Source of the DNA: Planctomycetota bacterium
Lineage (GTDB): Bacteria > Planctomycetota > E44-bin39
Assembly: GCA_004376375.1 (NCBI GenBank)
Contig: SOJX01000037.1
Location: 119,125 to 183,124 of the forward strand
Direction: 5' to 3'
Length of the DNA: 64,000 bases
A model generated the notes under the pieces. The model made no database searches. It worked only from the letters and a program-made list of their open reading frames with translations, and was not told where the DNA came from. This document shows, piece after piece, positions 52,960-61,033 of the stretch. Each line of letters begins with the position of its first letter. Within the stretch, counting starts at the first letter, position 1. The translations under genes were made by a program, and so were the position numbers.

Positions 52960-53412
52960 CTACTCCGGCATTTCCTCGTCAAGAACCCACGGTATGGAAT
53001 CAGTGCTGAATTCAATTTGCACCAGCGGTTTATCGCCGAATTCTTCAAATACCAGATCATTATCCCGGCAAATAGAAATTTCTAATCCTTCAGGCAGGGG
53101 TCGAAAATCCGGAGTTTTATGCGGTCCGCTGATAATTCTTCCAGCGAAATGAAACCATCCTCCATAAAAAAGATGGCTGCTTGAAGAAGGGCACGTATAA
53201 AATACTTCCGCAGCTTTTCGATAGTCAATTCCCAGTTCATTCAGAAGGCTTCTGAAAGGTTCCGGATAAGCTTCCCTTCCAAGTGCCGTGAAGTTTCTGC
53301 AAGTGTTGCAGTCACAATTTGCCGGTGAGCCGCGGCTTGTTTTTTCGTAAACTTGACGCGTGGCTTCCGCATCAACCTTTATCATCCATTGTCCGATTTC
53401 AATTCTTTTCAT
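52960..53412 (-). CDS. Unknown cytoplasmic protein with a CDCNTCRNF motif (150 aa)
   Basis: Starts MKRIEIGQWMIKVDAEATRQ, with the cysteines CDCNTCRNF near residue 35 and a Tyr-rich centre (SSSHLFYGGWFHFAG). Ends in an acidic LVQIEFSTDSIPWVLDEE. The Cys trio and short length resemble uncharacterised accessory proteins; no function is assigned. It is downstream of the archaemetzincin pair on the same strand and upstream of the TA pair. Confidence 0.6.
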   Translation of the reverse strand: MKRIEIGQWMIKVDAEATRQVYEKTSRGSPANCDCNTCRNFTALGREAYPEPFRSLLNELGIDYRKAAEVFYTCPSSSSHLFYGGWFHFAGRIISGPHKTPDFRPLPEGLEISICRDNDLVFEEFGDKPLVQIEFSTDSIPWVLDEEMPE

Positions 53413-53432
53413 GGTGATTCAGTATAATATGT

Positions 53433-54506
53433 TTACTGTTTTATTGCGATAGTTTTTAATATATTGGCTGATTTTTCGTAGAATTTTTTCTCTTTCTCGA
53501 GGCCGTTCTTCCCGCAAAACTTCGACAGCTGCCTGTAGCGCGAGAGCGGATTCGTTTTCGTCGCCCAGCAGATTTTCGCCGTGCACTCGGGGCAGAGCGC
53601 GAGCGGCAGGCGGTCCGACTCGGTGCGGTTGTTGCAGCCGCACATGTTGCATTCGTATTTTATGCAGTGTTTCATCGAGAACATGTGGCCTGTCTCGTGC
53701 GAGGCCATCTTTATCGTTCGCAGGGGGCAGAGGCGGAAACTCTCGTCGCTCTCGTCGGGGTCGCCGTTCCGGTAAATCGACCAGACGCCGACGCGGTGCC
53801 TTAGCGATGCAAGCCCGTAAACGAAGTTCCAGCCCTCGCCCGGCCAGAGGTCCGAGTTCGTGAACGCGATGTAGGCCATTGCGTCGTCCGGGAGCCTTGG
53901 CCGCAGGACGTAATCGAGGATATACGGCGCGAGTATCTGTTTGTCCTTCCACTTCGGATGAACCCGGCGCGCGCTTTTGGGGATGGTCGAGAGAGGCAGG
54001 TTCTTGCAGAGCTTAATCTGAAGGTTGAAGTAGTAGGTCATGAATTTCGCGGTCAGGAGGATGATCTTTTTTTCCGTCTTTGAGAAATCTCCAAGCGGCT
54101 GCACGTAAATGAAACTCCGGTTGCCGGCGGGACGCTCGGGGTTGCACGCGATGTACTGCTCGAAAGTCTGGCCCGGCTCGGAGTGGTGCGAGAGCCAGTC
54201 GCTTTTCCCCGGTTTTCCGAGCGGTTTGTGCAGGGGGACGAGTTTTTTCATGAACTCGGCCAGCTCCCGGGCGCGGGCATCGTCGTCGAGCTCGCCGGGC
54301 GATTTGTCTGAATCGGCTGGCGGAGTTTTCTCAGGCTGCCCGGCGGGCGCGTTTTGGGATACTTCCGGTTCGGCCTCTACGGGGCCCAGTATCTTCTCAT
54401 ACTTGCCCGTTGTCTCGCATGAAAAGAGGAACCAGAAACCAAGGGCGCATGCGGCGAGCAGAAGTAATGAAATATAAAAACCGTTTAAGAAGAACCTGCC
54501 CGACAT
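53433..54506 (-). CDS. Membrane-anchored archaemetzincin-like metalloprotease (copy 1)
   Basis: A 357-aa protein: N-terminal helix (FFLNGFYISLLLLAACALGFW, possible lipobox near FLFSC), a Pro/Glu-rich linker to about 85, then the archaelysin domain. Motif MASHETGHMFSMKHC has the three zinc His; CIKYECNMCG and downstream CPEC give the second, structural zinc site diagnostic of archaemetzincins (RTESDRLPLALCPEC, close to the AMZ wording). The catalytic Glu is present. Probably acts outside the cytoplasm on peptides. 66 bases separate it from a diverged copy upstream. Confidence 0.86.
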   Translation of the reverse strand: MSGRFFLNGFYISLLLLAACALGFWFLFSCETTGKYEKILGPVEAEPEVSQNAPAGQPEKTPPADSDKSPGELDDDARARELAEFMKKLVPLHKPLGKPGKSDWLSHHSEPGQTFEQYIACNPERPAGNRSFIYVQPLGDFSKTEKKIILLTAKFMTYYFNLQIKLCKNLPLSTIPKSARRVHPKWKDKQILAPYILDYVLRPRLPDDAMAYIAFTNSDLWPGEGWNFVYGLASLRHRVGVWSIYRNGDPDESDESFRLCPLRTIKMASHETGHMFSMKHCIKYECNMCGCNNRTESDRLPLALCPECTAKICWATKTNPLSRYRQLSKFCGKNGLEKEKKFYEKSANILKTIAIKQ

Positions 54507-54572
54507 TTGAAACTCTCTGTAAGGAGTAACATATTATTTTATCAGCGCCGCGCAAGCGCGGCCGCTAACATT

Positions 54573-55556
54573 CTATTCACTCGATGATCTTTCCTGTTTT
54601 GCCACTGTCTTCAGCGCTTTGATGCTGCGGTTATAGAATTCCCGCTCCGTTTCGAGGCCGTTTTCTCTGCAGAACGCGGCCAGTTTTTTATAGCGCGGTA
54701 TGAGGTCGCACCTGACGGCCCAGCATACTTTCGCCGCGCACTCGGGGCAGCAGGCGAGCGGGCGGCGGTCGGATTCCTCCCTGTGGTTCGAGCCGCACAT
54801 GTTGCATTCGTATTTTATGCAGTGATGCATCGAAAACATGTGGCCCGTCTCATGCGTGGCGGTCTTTATCGTGCGCAGGAGGCAGAGCCGGTAGGCGGCG
54901 GCGCTTGCGCCGGGGTCGCCGTTCCTGTTTATCGACCATACGCCGACGCGCTCCCTGAGCGAAGCCTGTCCGAAGACGAAGTTCCAGCCCTTCCCCGGCC
55001 AGAGGTCGATCGCCGTGAACGCTATACAGACTGCGCCGTCGTCCGGCAGGCGCGGCGGAAGTATGTACTCCAGAATATAACTGGTCAGTATCTGCAGCTT
55101 GCCGCCGTTGAGTCTGCGGCATTTGCCGGGAATCACCGAGAGCGGCAGGTCTTTCAGAATCTTCACCGGCCGGTCGAAGTAAAGGCCCATGAACTCGGCG
55201 CTGAGCTTTACGATCTTCCGCTGTGCAACCGTGAAATCGCCGAGCGGCTGGATGTAGATTATCTGCCGGTCGCCGATCGGCCTTTCAGGGCCGTAGCGCA
55301 GATACTGCCGGAAGGTCTGCCCGGCCTCGTCGAACCGGTCGAGCCAGTCCCCCCTGCGGGGTCTGCCGAGCTTTATATGGAGGGGCCTCAGTTTTTCAAT
55401 AACGTTCGTGAGCTCAGCCGCCCGCTCCTTATCGGTCTTGCTGTATTCCGGCATGGGCTTCTCATCCCATTTCGAATGTATGATGCAGGAATAGGCGGCG
55501 ACCCCGACCGCCATGAAAAGTATCGGCAGTATCACACTGAGTGTCCTGGCAGACAT
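54573..55556 (-). CDS. Membrane-anchored archaemetzincin-like metalloprotease (copy 2)
   Basis: A 327-aa paralogue of the previous gene: anchor (LSVILPILFMAVGVAAYSC), then the same domain with IIYIQPLGDF, WPGKGWNFVFGQASLRERVG, ATHETGHMFSMHHCIKYEC and CGSNHREESDRRPLACCPEC. The two proteins share long identical stretches around the active site but have different linkers, so this is an old tandem duplication. Most archaemetzincins are cytosolic; here both have membrane anchors. Confidence 0.87.
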   Translation of the reverse strand: MSARTLSVILPILFMAVGVAAYSCIIHSKWDEKPMPEYSKTDKERAAELTNVIEKLRPLHIKLGRPRRGDWLDRFDEAGQTFRQYLRYGPERPIGDRQIIYIQPLGDFTVAQRKIVKLSAEFMGLYFDRPVKILKDLPLSVIPGKCRRLNGGKLQILTSYILEYILPPRLPDDGAVCIAFTAIDLWPGKGWNFVFGQASLRERVGVWSINRNGDPGASAAAYRLCLLRTIKTATHETGHMFSMHHCIKYECNMCGSNHREESDRRPLACCPECAAKVCWAVRCDLIPRYKKLAAFCRENGLETEREFYNRSIKALKTVAKQERSSSE

Positions 55557-55740
55557 GTCATTTCCCTGTGTTTCGGGGGCTCGTTATCGGCAGCGCGCAG
55601 AGGACTTTACCTGACGGATATTATATCACGGTTTTTCAGATTTGCCGGAAGAAGTCCGGGATTTTTCCGTGGGGGCGTGACGCTCCTGCAGGAAACGCGG
55701 CGGGCAAACCGGTCTGGTTACGCTCGCCCGCTAAATATAC
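55557..55740. other. Gap with CGGGC palindrome
   Basis: No gene. GCGGCGGGCAAACCGG...GCTCGCCCGCTAAAT near 55697-55737 is another REP-like copy, here with an imperfect stem. Confidence 0.5.
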
Positions 55741-57018
55741 TTATTTCTTTTTTTTCTTTTCCTCTTTTCCCTTCTTCTCTTTTTCCTCTTTTCCTCTTTT
55801 CTTCTTTTCTTTCTTTCCTCTTTTCTTCTTTTCCTCCTTTTCTTCCGGGCCGGTGACTTCCTCCTCGGCGTATTGCTTGAGCACGGGAACAATGAATTCC
55901 CTGAAGAGAATTTTTACGATACACATGAGCGGCACGGCAAGGAGCACGCCGAAAGTGCCGAACACATAGCCGAAAAGGAACATAGAAAGTATCAGGGTTA
56001 TGGGGTGGAGCCCGGCGTACTTGCCGATAATCAGCGGCTGGAGGATGGCCTCCAGCACCTGGATTGCTCCGAAAATAATGAAGACGCAGAAAAACGGCCA
56101 CGTAATGCCGGTGTCCATGTATGCAAGGAGCAGCGCCGGCCCGAGACCGAGCGGAATCCACAGAAGCGGGACAAGAATCGATACGCCGGTGGCGACCGCG
56201 ATGAGGCCGGAGAACCTGACTCCGCAGATGAAAAGCCCGAGCCAGGTCACCGCGCCGATGATTATGCAGATTATGAGCCGGCCGCGGAAGAAGCCGGAGA
56301 CGGCCTCGTTGATCCGGCCCATGATGTCCAGGATGCGCTCTTTGTACGCGGCGGGGATGTATCGCTTGATCCCGGCCGTGATGTTGTCCATCTCCAGCAT
56401 CAGGAAGAACGTGTAGATCGGTATCAAAAGGAGGATGGTGATGATGTTGAAGAGAGACGAGATAAAAGATATCACGTAGTCCTGGATGCCGGAGGCGATG
56501 CCACCCAGTGAATTCTGGATTTCTTTCCGCGTTTCGGAGCTTGCCAGTTCTTTCTTGATATAATCCCACTGTTGCGCGGGATCTTTCCCGGTTTTCTGCT
56601 CGATCCACCAGCGCAACCGGTCGATGTAGCCGCCGTCGCACTTCCCGTTATCGTTCCAGTCGTTGTATTCACTTTCGTCCGGCTTCTGATTCCCGTCCGT
56701 GTCGATCCAGGTGGAATACTCGCCGCCGAACAGCGCGACCGGCGTGTTGCTTATCTGCTTGACCAGGGTGGGAATGGTGAACATCAGGACAAGCGCAAGG
56801 GCCCCGATGAAGACAAAGAAGAGCCCGATTGTGGTTACCAGGCGCGGCACGCGCCTGCGCTCGAAAAACGAGACTATCGGATTAAGGATGTACGCAATGC
56901 CGAGCGCGATAAGGAACGGGTTCAGAACCGGGGAAAGCCAGTAGCCGACGATAAACACGACGATTATGCTTATCGTGAAAAAAAGTATTCTGCGGGTGCG
57001 GGAGGTCCATATCTGCAT
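55741..57018 (-). CDS. AI-2E family transporter with a calcium-loop insertion and a Lys/Glu-rich tail
   Basis: A 425-aa eight-helix permease of the PerM/AI-2E family: FITSIIVVFIVGYWLS-type first helices, LLLIPIYTFFLMLEMDNI, FRGRLIICIIIGAVTWLGLF, LVPLLWIPLGLGPALLLAYM and GKYAGLHPITLILSMFLFGY. Substrate unknown. Two oddities. Between helices 3 and 4 lies WIDTDGNQKPDESE followed by DWNDNGKCDGG: two nine-residue Asp/Asn loops like EF-hand or thrombospondin type 3 sites. The C-terminus (about 395-425, KKKRGKKEKKKRGKEEKEKK) is coded by an intergenic-type short repeat of tcttttcc units. Upstream neighbour Minf_1886 gene is 24 bases away. Confidence 0.83.
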   Translation of the reverse strand: MQIWTSRTRRILFFTISIIVVFIVGYWLSPVLNPFLIALGIAYILNPIVSFFERRRVPRLVTTIGLFFVFIGALALVLMFTIPTLVKQISNTPVALFGGEYSTWIDTDGNQKPDESEYNDWNDNGKCDGGYIDRLRWWIEQKTGKDPAQQWDYIKKELASSETRKEIQNSLGGIASGIQDYVISFISSLFNIITILLLIPIYTFFLMLEMDNITAGIKRYIPAAYKERILDIMGRINEAVSGFFRGRLIICIIIGAVTWLGLFICGVRFSGLIAVATGVSILVPLLWIPLGLGPALLLAYMDTGITWPFFCVFIIFGAIQVLEAILQPLIIGKYAGLHPITLILSMFLFGYVFGTFGVLLAVPLMCIVKILFREFIVPVLKQYAEEEVTGPEEKEEKKKRGKKEKKKRGKEEKEKKGKEEKKKKK

Positions 57019-57042
57019 TGTTTGTAACCTCTCCTGTAACGA

Positions 57043-57435
57043 TTACTCCGGTTTGCGGCGCCGCTCCAGCTTGAACTGGAATCCGCGGACGAAGGCGGCG
57101 TCGAAGTCGTATACGTTTGAGAAGTCCTCGACGGAGTCGCTCTCGGTCTTGCCCATCAGGTCGTTTTCAACGAGCATGAAAACGATCCTGCCGAAATCCT
57201 CGGTCCCGTGCACGCCCCAGGAGTTGAGCACGGTTTTGGCGAGGTAGCCGAATTTCTCCAGGGCGAGGTCGCGGATGCCCATGAGTAGCTCGCGCCCGGT
57301 GACGTGCCCCTCGCGCCCCAGGTTTTTAACGGTGAATTCCAGCGCCTCGTAAATGAAGAAGAACGCATCCGCCTCGAACTGCGCACTCTTACATGCAAGT
57401 TCTCGTATCTGGTTTTCCAAGTCGTCCTGGCTCAT
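57043..57435 (-). CDS. Minf_1886 family protein
   Basis: A 130-aa protein with the family pattern: DAFFFIYEALEFTVKNLGR, HVTGRELLMGIRDLALEKFG, and WGVHGTEDFGRIVFMLVEND. The family is known mostly from planctomycetes, verrucomicrobia and neighbours, and its function is unknown. Its C-terminal part (YDFDAAFVRGFQF) also matches. No membrane segment. It is followed by the AI-2E transporter gene. Confidence 0.75.
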   Translation of the reverse strand: MSQDDLENQIRELACKSAQFEADAFFFIYEALEFTVKNLGREGHVTGRELLMGIRDLALEKFGYLAKTVLNSWGVHGTEDFGRIVFMLVENDLMGKTESDSVEDFSNVYDFDAAFVRGFQFKLERRRKPE

Positions 57436-57716
57436 AAGAAAGTATGAAGAATGAAGTATGAAGGATGAAGTTTCATCTTTTATACTTCATTCATCATCCT
57501 TTATTCCCTTTTCCCTTGTTTGAGGAACGCGGCGAGCAAGCTCGCCCGCTAAACAAAGAAGTGGATAAGAAAATAAGTTGATAAGTGAATAAGTAAAAAT
57601 ATTCTTTATACTTATTTCCTTATTCCTTTATTTCCTTGTTTCCTTATTTCCTTGTTTCCTTATTTCCTTGTTCCCTTATTCCCTATTCCTTATCCCTTAC
57701 CCCGTATCCCTTATCC
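57436..57716. repeat. 280 bp filled with several period-7/8 repeat families
   Basis: In order: GAAGTAT/GAAGAAT heptamers with an inverted arm (57436-57500), a CGGCGAG..CTCGCCCG palindrome (57530-57552), GATAAGA/GATAAGT heptamers (57560-57597), then octamers TTTCCTTA/TTTCCTTG that turn into heptamers TTCCCTA/TCCCTTA (57605-57718), reaching the stop codon of the PSP1 gene. Confidence 0.9.
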
Positions 57717-59096
57717 CTATTTATTCTGCGGGGGCGGCTGGCCTCCCTTGCCTCCGTCCCGGCCGGATGAAGGACGGCGCCCCCTTGAGCCGCGGCGCCT
57801 GCGTCTCCTCGAGCGTTGCTGCCCTCTGCCCGGTTCTTTTCGTTGTTCCGGTGTTTTCGTTTCAGCTGTTTGCGGCTTCGACCGTTCCCTTTTGGAAGGT
57901 TCCGGCGTTCTCGGCTTCGGCTCGGGCTTCAGCCCGTCAGTTCGCGGGGCCGGCTCGTTGTATTCCCGATGCCGGTGGGCGAGCGTGGCGCGAAACTCTT
58001 CCGTAGCTTTTGTGTCGGGCACGTATTTACCGTCGCGCCAGATTTTGTCTCCCCCTCCGGCCGAAAGGCATTCGCCCCGGAGCTCTCTGCGGTGGACGAT
58101 GTGGACGTCTCCGTCTTTTTCGGCGAACCTTACCGATTCGGAGATTATATCCACGTCCAGCACCAGGCCGGCGTTGTCCTTGCATTTCAGAATAGAACCT
58201 TTCTTCGGCAGGTTGTTTTTCAGATCGGCGTAGACCGGGTCTTCAAACCGCAGGCAGCACATCAGCCGCCCGCAGGCGCCCGAAATCTTGGCGGGGTCGA
58301 GCGTCGCCTTCTGGTTCTTCGCCATTTTCATCGTGACCGGGTCGAGCGAGCGGAGAAATGTCCGGCAGCAGATTTCACGGCCGCAGTGCTCGTAGTCGGC
58401 CACGATCTTCGCCTCGTCGCGGACGCCGATCTGCCGCATCTCGATTCGCGTGCGGTATTCCCGCGCGAGCTCCTTGACGAGCTGGCGGAAGTCGACCCGC
58501 CCGTCGGACAGGAAATAGAAAATGATTTTGTCGCCGCCGAAGAGATGCTCGACCATAGCGAGCTTCATGGGCAGTTTCAGTTCGTGAATCCTATCGAAGC
58601 AGAATTTGTGCTCTTCAACCGAAGCCTTGCTGTTGATTTCCTCGACCTTTTTCAGGTCGTTCTCCGTCGCCTGCCGGATGACGTTTCCCACCGTTTCTAT
58701 TTCGTTGTCTTGGTCGATCAGCTCCGCGTCCGTCAGCGCCTCGCCGATTTCCAGCCCGCGCTCGGTTTTGATAACGCACTGGTCGCCGCGCGAAAATATG
58801 TCCGAGCGGGCCTTGAACAGCCCGATGTTCTGGATTACCCCGTAGTTTATCAGTACCGAGTAGAACTTTCTGGGCGGCTGCTCCGGTTCGGGCGGCCTGG
58901 GGGTTTCTTCCCGCGTCTCGGCCTGTTCCCCGGTCTCTTGCTTTTCAGCCGCGTCGGCCGGCGCGTCTTCGCGCTTTTCTTCCTTCTCGCCGTCCGGCGC
59001 GTCTTCGGGCTTTTCTTCCTTCTCGCCGTCCGGCGCGTTTTCGGGCTTCTCTTCTTTTTTCTCGTTGTCAGGTTCCGGTTGCCTTGGTTCGTCCAC
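57717..59096 (-). CDS. PSP1 domain protein (RicT/YaaT-like) with repetitive tails
   Basis: 459 aa. The PSP1 core (about 80-330) contains TRIEMRQIGVRDEAKIVADY, HCGREICCRTFL, KISGACGRLMCCLRFE: the conserved Cys pattern of RicT/YaaT, which in Bacillus binds Fe-S clusters and affects RNA processing and replication. N-terminal 75 residues are acidic repeats (EKEEKPEDAPDG, 12 residues) coded by 36-bp direct repeats; C-terminal 90 residues are Pro/Lys/Arg-rich (QQRSRRRRRRGSRGRR). GTG start with AAGGAA. Directly after holB: tmk-holB-psp1 is a common operon. Confidence 0.88.
   Translation of the reverse strand: MDEPRQPEPDNEKKEEKPENAPDGEKEEKPEDAPDGEKEEKREDAPADAAEKQETGEQAETREETPRPPEPEQPPRKFYSVLINYGVIQNIGLFKARSDIFSRGDQCVIKTERGLEIGEALTDAELIDQDNEIETVGNVIRQATENDLKKVEEINSKASVEEHKFCFDRIHELKLPMKLAMVEHLFGGDKIIFYFLSDGRVDFRQLVKELAREYRTRIEMRQIGVRDEAKIVADYEHCGREICCRTFLRSLDPVTMKMAKNQKATLDPAKISGACGRLMCCLRFEDPVYADLKNNLPKKGSILKCKDNAGLVLDVDIISESVRFAEKDGDVHIVHRRELRGECLSAGGGDKIWRDGKYVPDTKATEEFRATLAHRHREYNEPAPRTDGLKPEPKPRTPEPSKRERSKPQTAETKTPEQRKEPGRGQQRSRRRRRRGSRGRRPSSGRDGGKGGQPPPQNK
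58961..59060. repeat. 36-bp direct repeats in the PSP1 gene
   Basis: Two nearly identical units (58961-58996, 58997-59032) and a partial third, encoding the EKEEKPEDAPDG acidic repeat. In frame, so copy number can change without a frameshift. Confidence 0.85.
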
Positions 59097-59098
59097 TT

Positions 59099-60082
59099 CT
59101 ATTTCCTTCCGACGTGCGCGGGGAACCGCCTCGCGAGGCGCTCCAGCGCGCTCTCGACGCGCACGTTCGAGCGAATGAGTTCTTTTGCATGGAAGAGCCG
59201 GGAAAGCGCGTCCTCCACCTTTTCAACGTCGGCTTCAGCATGCGCGTCTTTACTCTTGCACAGGTCCCTCAGCCGGAGCCGGAGCCGCTCGATGGCGAAG
59301 TCGAGAAGAATCGAGATAATGCCGCGCTGCTCTTCGAGCGTTCCCCGTTTCGTTTTGCGCGCGTAAGTTTCCGCAAACTCGAACGGGTCTTCGCAGTTTT
59401 CCGGGTCGAGGAGGTTGATGAATTCGTCCCCCTTTGTGAGCCACTCCTCCGCTGTCAGGCGCAGGGCCTCTCCGAGCGCGCCGCCGGTGAAACGCCACAG
59501 AAAGCGGGCCGATTCCGTATTCACCGCCTCCTCGCGGCTGCGAAGCTCCGAGATAAACGTTTCCTCGTCCAGAGGCGCAAGCCTCACCATCTGGCAGCGC
59601 GAGTGGATAGTGTCGAGGAAAAGCTCGGGCCGGCGCGATTCGAGTATTATTATCGTGTTCGTCGGCGGCTCCTCGAGCGTTTTCAGAAACGCATTGGAGG
59701 CTGCGGGCACCATCCGCTCGGCCTCCTGCATGATGAAGAACTTGTATTTTCCCTCGACCGGGCGGAACGGGACGCGGTCGATAAGCTCCTTTCGGATAAG
59801 CTCGACGCGAATCGTCTGCACATCGGGCGCGAGGATGTGGACGTCGCCGTGGCTGACGATTCCGTTTTCGTCCATTGCAAGTTTTGCGCACTGGCTGCAA
59901 TCGCATCCGGGCTCGTTTTTTCCGTTGCAGAGCAGCCGCCGCGCAAGCGCGAGCGCAAGGGTGGTTTTTCCCGAGCCGCGGGGCCCGGCGAATATGAACC
60001 CGTGCGCGAGCCGGCCGCGTTTTATCGCGGACTCGAACCGCTTTATAATATGCTCCTGTCCCAGCACACCGTCAAAGGACAC
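59099..60082 (-). CDS. holB: DNA polymerase III delta-prime subunit
   Basis: Clamp-loader subunit. 327 aa. Seen: MSFDGVLGQEHIIKRFESAI, FIFAGPRGSGKTTLALALA (P-loop), zinc module CDCSQCAKL, FFIMQEAERMVPAASNAFLK and LEEPPTNTIIIL. The zinc module has GCDCSQC, fitting the four-Cys site. A GTG start is chosen because AGAGG is six bases upstream; a TTG two codons earlier is possible. The gene overlaps the tmk end by 11 bases and the PSP1 gene starts two bases after its stop. Confidence 0.93.
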   Translation of the reverse strand: MSFDGVLGQEHIIKRFESAIKRGRLAHGFIFAGPRGSGKTTLALALARRLLCNGKNEPGCDCSQCAKLAMDENGIVSHGDVHILAPDVQTIRVELIRKELIDRVPFRPVEGKYKFFIMQEAERMVPAASNAFLKTLEEPPTNTIIILESRRPELFLDTIHSRCQMVRLAPLDEETFISELRSREEAVNTESARFLWRFTGGALGEALRLTAEEWLTKGDEFINLLDPENCEDPFEFAETYARKTKRGTLEEQRGIISILLDFAIERLRLRLRDLCKSKDAHAEADVEKVEDALSRLFHAKELIRSNVRVESALERLARRFPAHVGRK

Positions 60083-60692
60083 GTTCAACCTCTTGCAGCA
60101 GGCGTTTGTGCGTTTCCTGGATAGTACCCGCTTCTATCAGTACCGCGTTTTCGTATTGCTCCGCGATTTTATGAAAACCTTCTCTGACTTTTTTATGAAA
60201 CTCGAGCGATTTTGCCTCGATTCGGTCGGCGTCGCCTTCCATTCTGTCCAGTCCGTCGCCGGCTTCGACGTCCAGAATTATCAGCAGATGGGGTTCGATT
60301 CCGTCAAGGGCAAGCCTGCCGGTTTCCTCGATTTTTTCTATCGGGATGTCGCCGGCGTAACCCTGATATGCAAGCGTTGCCGAAGCCCAGCGCTCGCAGA
60401 TTATTACTTTTCCTTCCTTAATTGCCGGCTTGATGACCTCTCGAAGAAGCTGCGCCCTCGCGGCGAAGAAGAGGTATACCTCGGTTTCGGAGAAGAGGGT
60501 CGCCCCGTCCGGGTAATGGCGCAGAAGAGTGTTTCGTACTTCTTCCCCGGCCGCGGTCCCGCCCGGCTCGCGGGTGGTGATTATCTCTTTTTCAGGATAT
60601 TTTTCCGCCAGCGCCTGCTCCAGCATCTTCGCCTGCGTGGATTTTCCGCAGCCGTCTGGCCCGTCGAGCACTATGAATCTGCCGGTATTCAA
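60072..60692 (-). CDS. tmk: Thymidylate kinase
   Basis: Phosphorylates dTMP to dTDP. 206 aa. Seen: FIVLDGPDGCGKSTQA (P-loop), TREPGGTAAGEEVR (DRX/lid region), ICERWASATLAYQG and LDVEAGDGLDRMEGDADRIE. A TTG start (NTGRFIVLDG...) with GAGG upstream matches family length; the longer frame with MRASRRDKH is coded by a dispersed GCGGGCTTCGCGCCGC palindrome. tmk, holB and PSP1 form one operon. Confidence 0.93.
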   Translation of the reverse strand: MNTGRFIVLDGPDGCGKSTQAKMLEQALAEKYPEKEIITTREPGGTAAGEEVRNTLLRHYPDGATLFSETEVYLFFAARAQLLREVIKPAIKEGKVIICERWASATLAYQGYAGDIPIEKIEETGRLALDGIEPHLLIILDVEAGDGLDRMEGDADRIEAKSLEFHKKVREGFHKIAEQYENAVLIEAGTIQETHKRLLQEVERVL

Positions 60693-61033
60693 GAAAGCCT
60701 CGGAGGGAAAATAAATGGATATATGTTTATCGCGGCGCGAAGCCCGCAATATTATGGCGTACGCTTTTCCCTATACATCGATTATAAGTAATAGCCGCCC
60801 TGATGCAACATATTTCCGGCCGATTCGGCGTTGTAAATCTTGTAACTCCGCACATGTGAAATAGTTATAGAGACGCTTCGGGGCGTCAGGCGATAAAATG
60901 CGCTCGAATTTGCTTTTGGCGTTATTTTAAGGGTATACTTCAGCGTCAAGAAAAGCCGCATAAGAAGCCGAAAACTGAAATGCAGGAATAGCGAAAGCCG
61001 GAGCCCCATTGACCGCACGACCGGGAAATCAGA
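60693..61033. other. Gene-free divergent region
   Basis: Between tmk (minus) and the HEAT gene (plus). Contains a GAGACGC-ttcgg-GGCGTC hairpin (about 60869-60888), a GCGGGC..GCCGC palindrome remnant, and a promoter for the plus strand (TTGCTT, 18 bp, TATACT, 60910-60939). The leader after it is G/A-rich with several small stems; no riboswitch class could be matched with confidence. Confidence 0.5.
60910..60939 (+). promoter_or_regulatory. Promoter of the HEAT-repeat protein gene
   Basis: TTGCTT, 18-bp spacer, TATACT; leader about 85 bases. Confidence 0.5.

Noticed and set aside
60940..61033. Leader before the HEAT gene reminiscent of a c-di-GMP-I riboswitch (GCGAAAGCC text).
   Set aside because: The conserved GGCAAACC, GACGCAAAGC and closing pairs are not all present; no consistent fold could be drawn.
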